Part shown: in pieces, positions 62,028 to 64,000 of the stretch
Layout of the letters: every line of letters starts with the position of its first letter
Position numbering within the stretch: position 1 is the first letter of the stretch
Assembly (NCBI GenBank): GCA_012960505.1
Contig: DUBC01000022.1
Location: forward strand, 49,193-113,192
Origin: Verrucomicrobiales bacterium
Lineage (GTDB): Bacteria > Verrucomicrobiota > Verrucomicrobiia > Verrucomicrobiales > DEV007
Reading direction: 5' to 3'
DNA length: 64,000 nt
The notes under the pieces: model-generated
What the model was told of the DNA's origin: nothing
The model's database searches: none
The model's input: the letters and a program-made list of their open reading frames with translations, nothing else
Translations under genes and position numbers: made by a program

Positions 62028-64000
62028 ATGAAATTCAAGAACATGCTTTTAATCCTCGGGTTCATGATGATCAAGTCAATTTCGCAAGGAGGAGAACTGC
62101 CCAATATCGTTGTCATCCTGACCGATGATCAGGGCTATGCGGATATCAGCTTCAATCCCGATCATCCTGAGGAAGTCTCAACTCCTCATATGGATGAACT
62201 GGCAAGGGGAGGGTTATTTTTCTCGCAAGCCTACACTAGTGGGCACGTGTGCTCACCAACCCGTGCCGGCCTGATGCTGGGTCGCTACCAGCAGCGAGTA
62301 GGAGTTTATACTGCCGGTGATGGCGGCCGCGGATTTGATCCGAAACTGCCGATCTTTCCAACCTTCTTGCCTAATGAATATACCAGTACGGCAATCGGCA
62401 AGTGGCATCTGGGACTCGACGAGGATTTCCCGGAACTCAAGTGGCATGCCTTGAACAGGGGATTCAGCGAGTGTTACAAGTTTATGGGCAGAGGTGGTCA
62501 CGACTACTTTAAGCTGCAGGGGGTAAAGGGCAGTGATTACGCCCCAGTCTACCGCAACAAAAAACGACTCACAGACAATGAATATAAAGGCTACATGACC
62601 ACGCGCCTTACCGAGGAGGCAGTGGATTTTATTGACAGGGAAAAAGCGGACCCGTTCTTCCTATATCTTGCTTATAACGCAGTGCACGCTCCGGCGCAGG
62701 CACCGAAGGAGGACATCGAGCGATACCAGAAAAAATTTCCTCAGATATCCGAGAAACGCGCAACGCTCATGGCCATGCTTTACCATCTTGATCTTGGAGT
62801 CGGCGCTGTGGTCAAAAAGCTCAAAGACGAAAATTTGTGGCAAAACACGCTGCTGTTTTTCCTGACAGATAATGGTGGTTCCAAGGCAATGGAAGCAAGC
62901 AACGGCAGTCTGCGCGGTTTCAAGGGGAGCCTCCATGAGGGAGGCATAAGGACACCGTGGATAATCAGCTGGCCTGAGAAATTCAAGGGCGGACGTACCA
63001 TTAACACACCGGTCAGTTCTATTGATATCCTGCCAACGGTAATTGATGCTACCGGCATCAAGGTTCCAGAAGGAACCCAATTTGACGGCAAGAGCATTTT
63101 GCCACTGATCACCGGTCAATCAGGCTCCCATCACACGAACATGTTCTGGAACAGCGGACCCCCGAAGGAGGAATGGGCAGTACGTCAGGGCAACTGGAAA
63201 GTCCACGGGTTCAGGGAAAAATATAGCCTATTTAACCTTGTTGCGGATCTCTCCGAAACTCAAGACCTCGCCGCAGAGAATCCTGTCAAGGCACGCGAAC
63301 TCTTCGATCTTCATAAAAAGTGGCTCAAGACGATGGTTCAATCTGCCGGTACCGGAGAACTCTTGCTATTATCTACTGATGACGCGAAAGACAAACAGGA
63401 TCTGCGGGAGCTTAAAAGAGAACAAAAACGTGAAGAGCGCAGGAAAATACGTAAACAAAAAAAAACCAAGCTTCCCGCAAAGACGCCACATGTCCTGTTC
63501 ATCGTGTGCGATGACCTGAATACGCATGTCGCACCATCGGGGTACAGGTTGATTCAAACTCCCGCTTTGGATGATTTAGCCGCAAATTCCATGACGTTCC
63601 GCCGTGCCTATTGTCAGTATCCGGTTTGCGGACCTTCCCGTGCCTCATTTCTCAGTGGATTGTATCCCGAAACGACAGGAGTCCTTAACAACACTGCGGA
63701 CATTCGGAAATCCCGTCCGGACAGTGTTTCCATGCCGGAACAATTCAAAGCCAACGGTTACTGGACCGCTAGCGTAGGGAAGATTTTCCATTCAACACGT
63801 CATCAGCAAGGTGAAGTTGCTTGGCATGAACAAATCATGTTTCAGAATGACGAATTGCCTCTGGTGACGAGAGTAAGGCAAACTTATGAAGCTAGGAATG
63901 GTTCAGTCGATCTGCGTGCCAACCGGAAAAACTGGAAAGCCCACCTGCAGAAACTCTCAACTCAGACCAGGGGACAAACGCCCCCAGGATATGGCCCAAC
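62028..64000 (+). CDS. Fused tandem sulfatase, 3' end outside window
   Basis: One uninterrupted frame of 657 codons from ATG 62028 to the window edge. A signal peptide (MKFKNMLLILGFMMIKSIS) precedes sulfatase domain 1: 'NIVVILTDDQGYADISF', formylglycine site CSPTRAG (Cys75) and 'IGKWHLG'. After residue 440 comes a Lys/Arg/Glu-rich linker (about 455-485), then a second sulfatase domain from residue 486: 'HVLFIVCDDLNTHV' and formylglycine site CGPSRAS (Cys534), the iduronate-2-sulfatase-like subtype. Two catalytic sites in one chain suggest removal of two sulfates from one polymer. The segment looks more GC-rich than the rest of the window. The C-terminus is not visible. Confidence 0.88.
   Translation, partial: MKFKNMLLILGFMMIKSISQGGELPNIVVILTDDQGYADISFNPDHPEEVSTPHMDELARGGLFFSQAYTSGHVCSPTRAGLMLGRYQQRVGVYTAGDGGRGFDPKLPIFPTFLPNEYTSTAIGKWHLGLDEDFPELKWHALNRGFSECYKFMGRGGHDYFKLQGVKGSDYAPVYRNKKRLTDNEYKGYMTTRLTEEAVDFIDREKADPFFLYLAYNAVHAPAQAPKEDIERYQKKFPQISEKRATLMAMLYHLDLGVGAVVKKLKDENLWQNTLLFFLTDNGGSKAMEASNGSLRGFKGSLHEGGIRTPWIISWPEKFKGGRTINTPVSSIDILPTVIDATGIKVPEGTQFDGKSILPLITGQSGSHHTNMFWNSGPPKEEWAVRQGNWKVHGFREKYSLFNLVADLSETQDLAAENPVKARELFDLHKKWLKTMVQSAGTGELLLLSTDDAKDKQDLRELKREQKREERRKIRKQKKTKLPAKTPHVLFIVCDDLNTHVAPSGYRLIQTPALDDLAANSMTFRRAYCQYPVCGPSRASFLSGLYPETTGVLNNTADIRKSRPDSVSMPEQFKANGYWTASVGKIFHSTRHQQGEVAWHEQIMFQNDELPLVTRVRQTYEARNGSVDLRANRKNWKAHLQKLSTQTRGQTPPGYGP

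Overview
The window most likely comes from a Verrucomicrobiota (PVC-group) bacterium, probably marine. It combines DUF1501, DUF1549/DUF1553 (PSCyt1/PSD1), DUF1552 and DUF1592-type secreted proteins with several formylglycine sulfatases, CotH-like and Gfo/Idh/MocA proteins. It also has Gram-negative envelope genes (kdsB, AsmA-like), and kdsB lies next to pyrG as it does in Chlamydiae. No rRNA, tRNA, CRISPR array or intact insertion sequence was recognised. The taxonomic call is inference from gene content only.

Layout. 1-3815: the tail of a DUF1592-type gene, a DUF1552 Tat protein, a small secreted protein and an AsmA-like protein. 3812-8091: L-ribulose-5-phosphate 4-epimerase-like protein, HisI, HemW-like radical SAM protein, squalene/phytoene synthase-family protein and an RluD-type pseudouridine synthase. 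8181-13902: a plus-strand run of Ser/Thr kinase, an unusual ClpX-like unfoldase, RecR and LipA. 13928-15577: a flavin reductase-like protein and a ThiF/MoeB-rhodanese protein whose conserved adenylation-domain cysteine codon is replaced by an in-frame TGA. 15761-23317: AP2-like and S4 proteins, sialate O-acetylesterase, sugar isomerase, YjhG/YagF-type dehydratase, a PqiA-like membrane protein and a small lipoprotein. 23394-34307: a long minus-strand catabolic and surface region (CotH/LTD protein, two Gfo/Idh/MocA oxidoreductases, HExxH protein, sulfatase, D-lactate dehydrogenase, AEC transporter, N-acetylneuraminate lyase-like protein). 34432-41820: PQQ-type propeller, DUF1501, PSCyt1/DUF1549/DUF1553 and a Tat-exported Gfo/Idh protein. 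42197-46259: glycosyltransferase, membrane protein, PyrG, KdsB. 46437-51300: PhoH, 7TM-HD phosphodiesterase-like protein, YbeY, an unknown, ClpS and a DUF2017-like protein. 51355-64000: sulfatase with HEAT-like tail, Ffh, RpsP, two large unknown secreted proteins, an alpha/beta hydrolase-SMP-30 fusion, an NHL-type lipoprotein, and a tandem double sulfatase that runs off the right edge.

Functional picture: a heterotrophic polysaccharide degrader. Sulfatases, the sialate esterase, the N-acetylneuraminate lyase-like aldolase, sugar-acid dehydratase, lactonase-like domain and Gfo/Idh oxidoreductases suggest breakdown of sulfated and acylated glycans with sugar-acid and pyruvate end products. This link is inferred from families, not shown by the sequence.

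Most notable observation: the ThiF/MoeB-rhodanese gene at 14441-15577 looks like a selenoprotein. Its only interruption is a TGA at the position of the catalytic cysteine of MOCS3/Uba4-type proteins. A stem-loop with bacterial SECIS geometry starts 16 nt after it. Other items worth a look are a ClpX-like protein with a duplicated C-terminal domain, the fused double sulfatase, a hydrolase-lactonase fusion, an AP2-like DNA-binding protein and several unannotated small lipoproteins.
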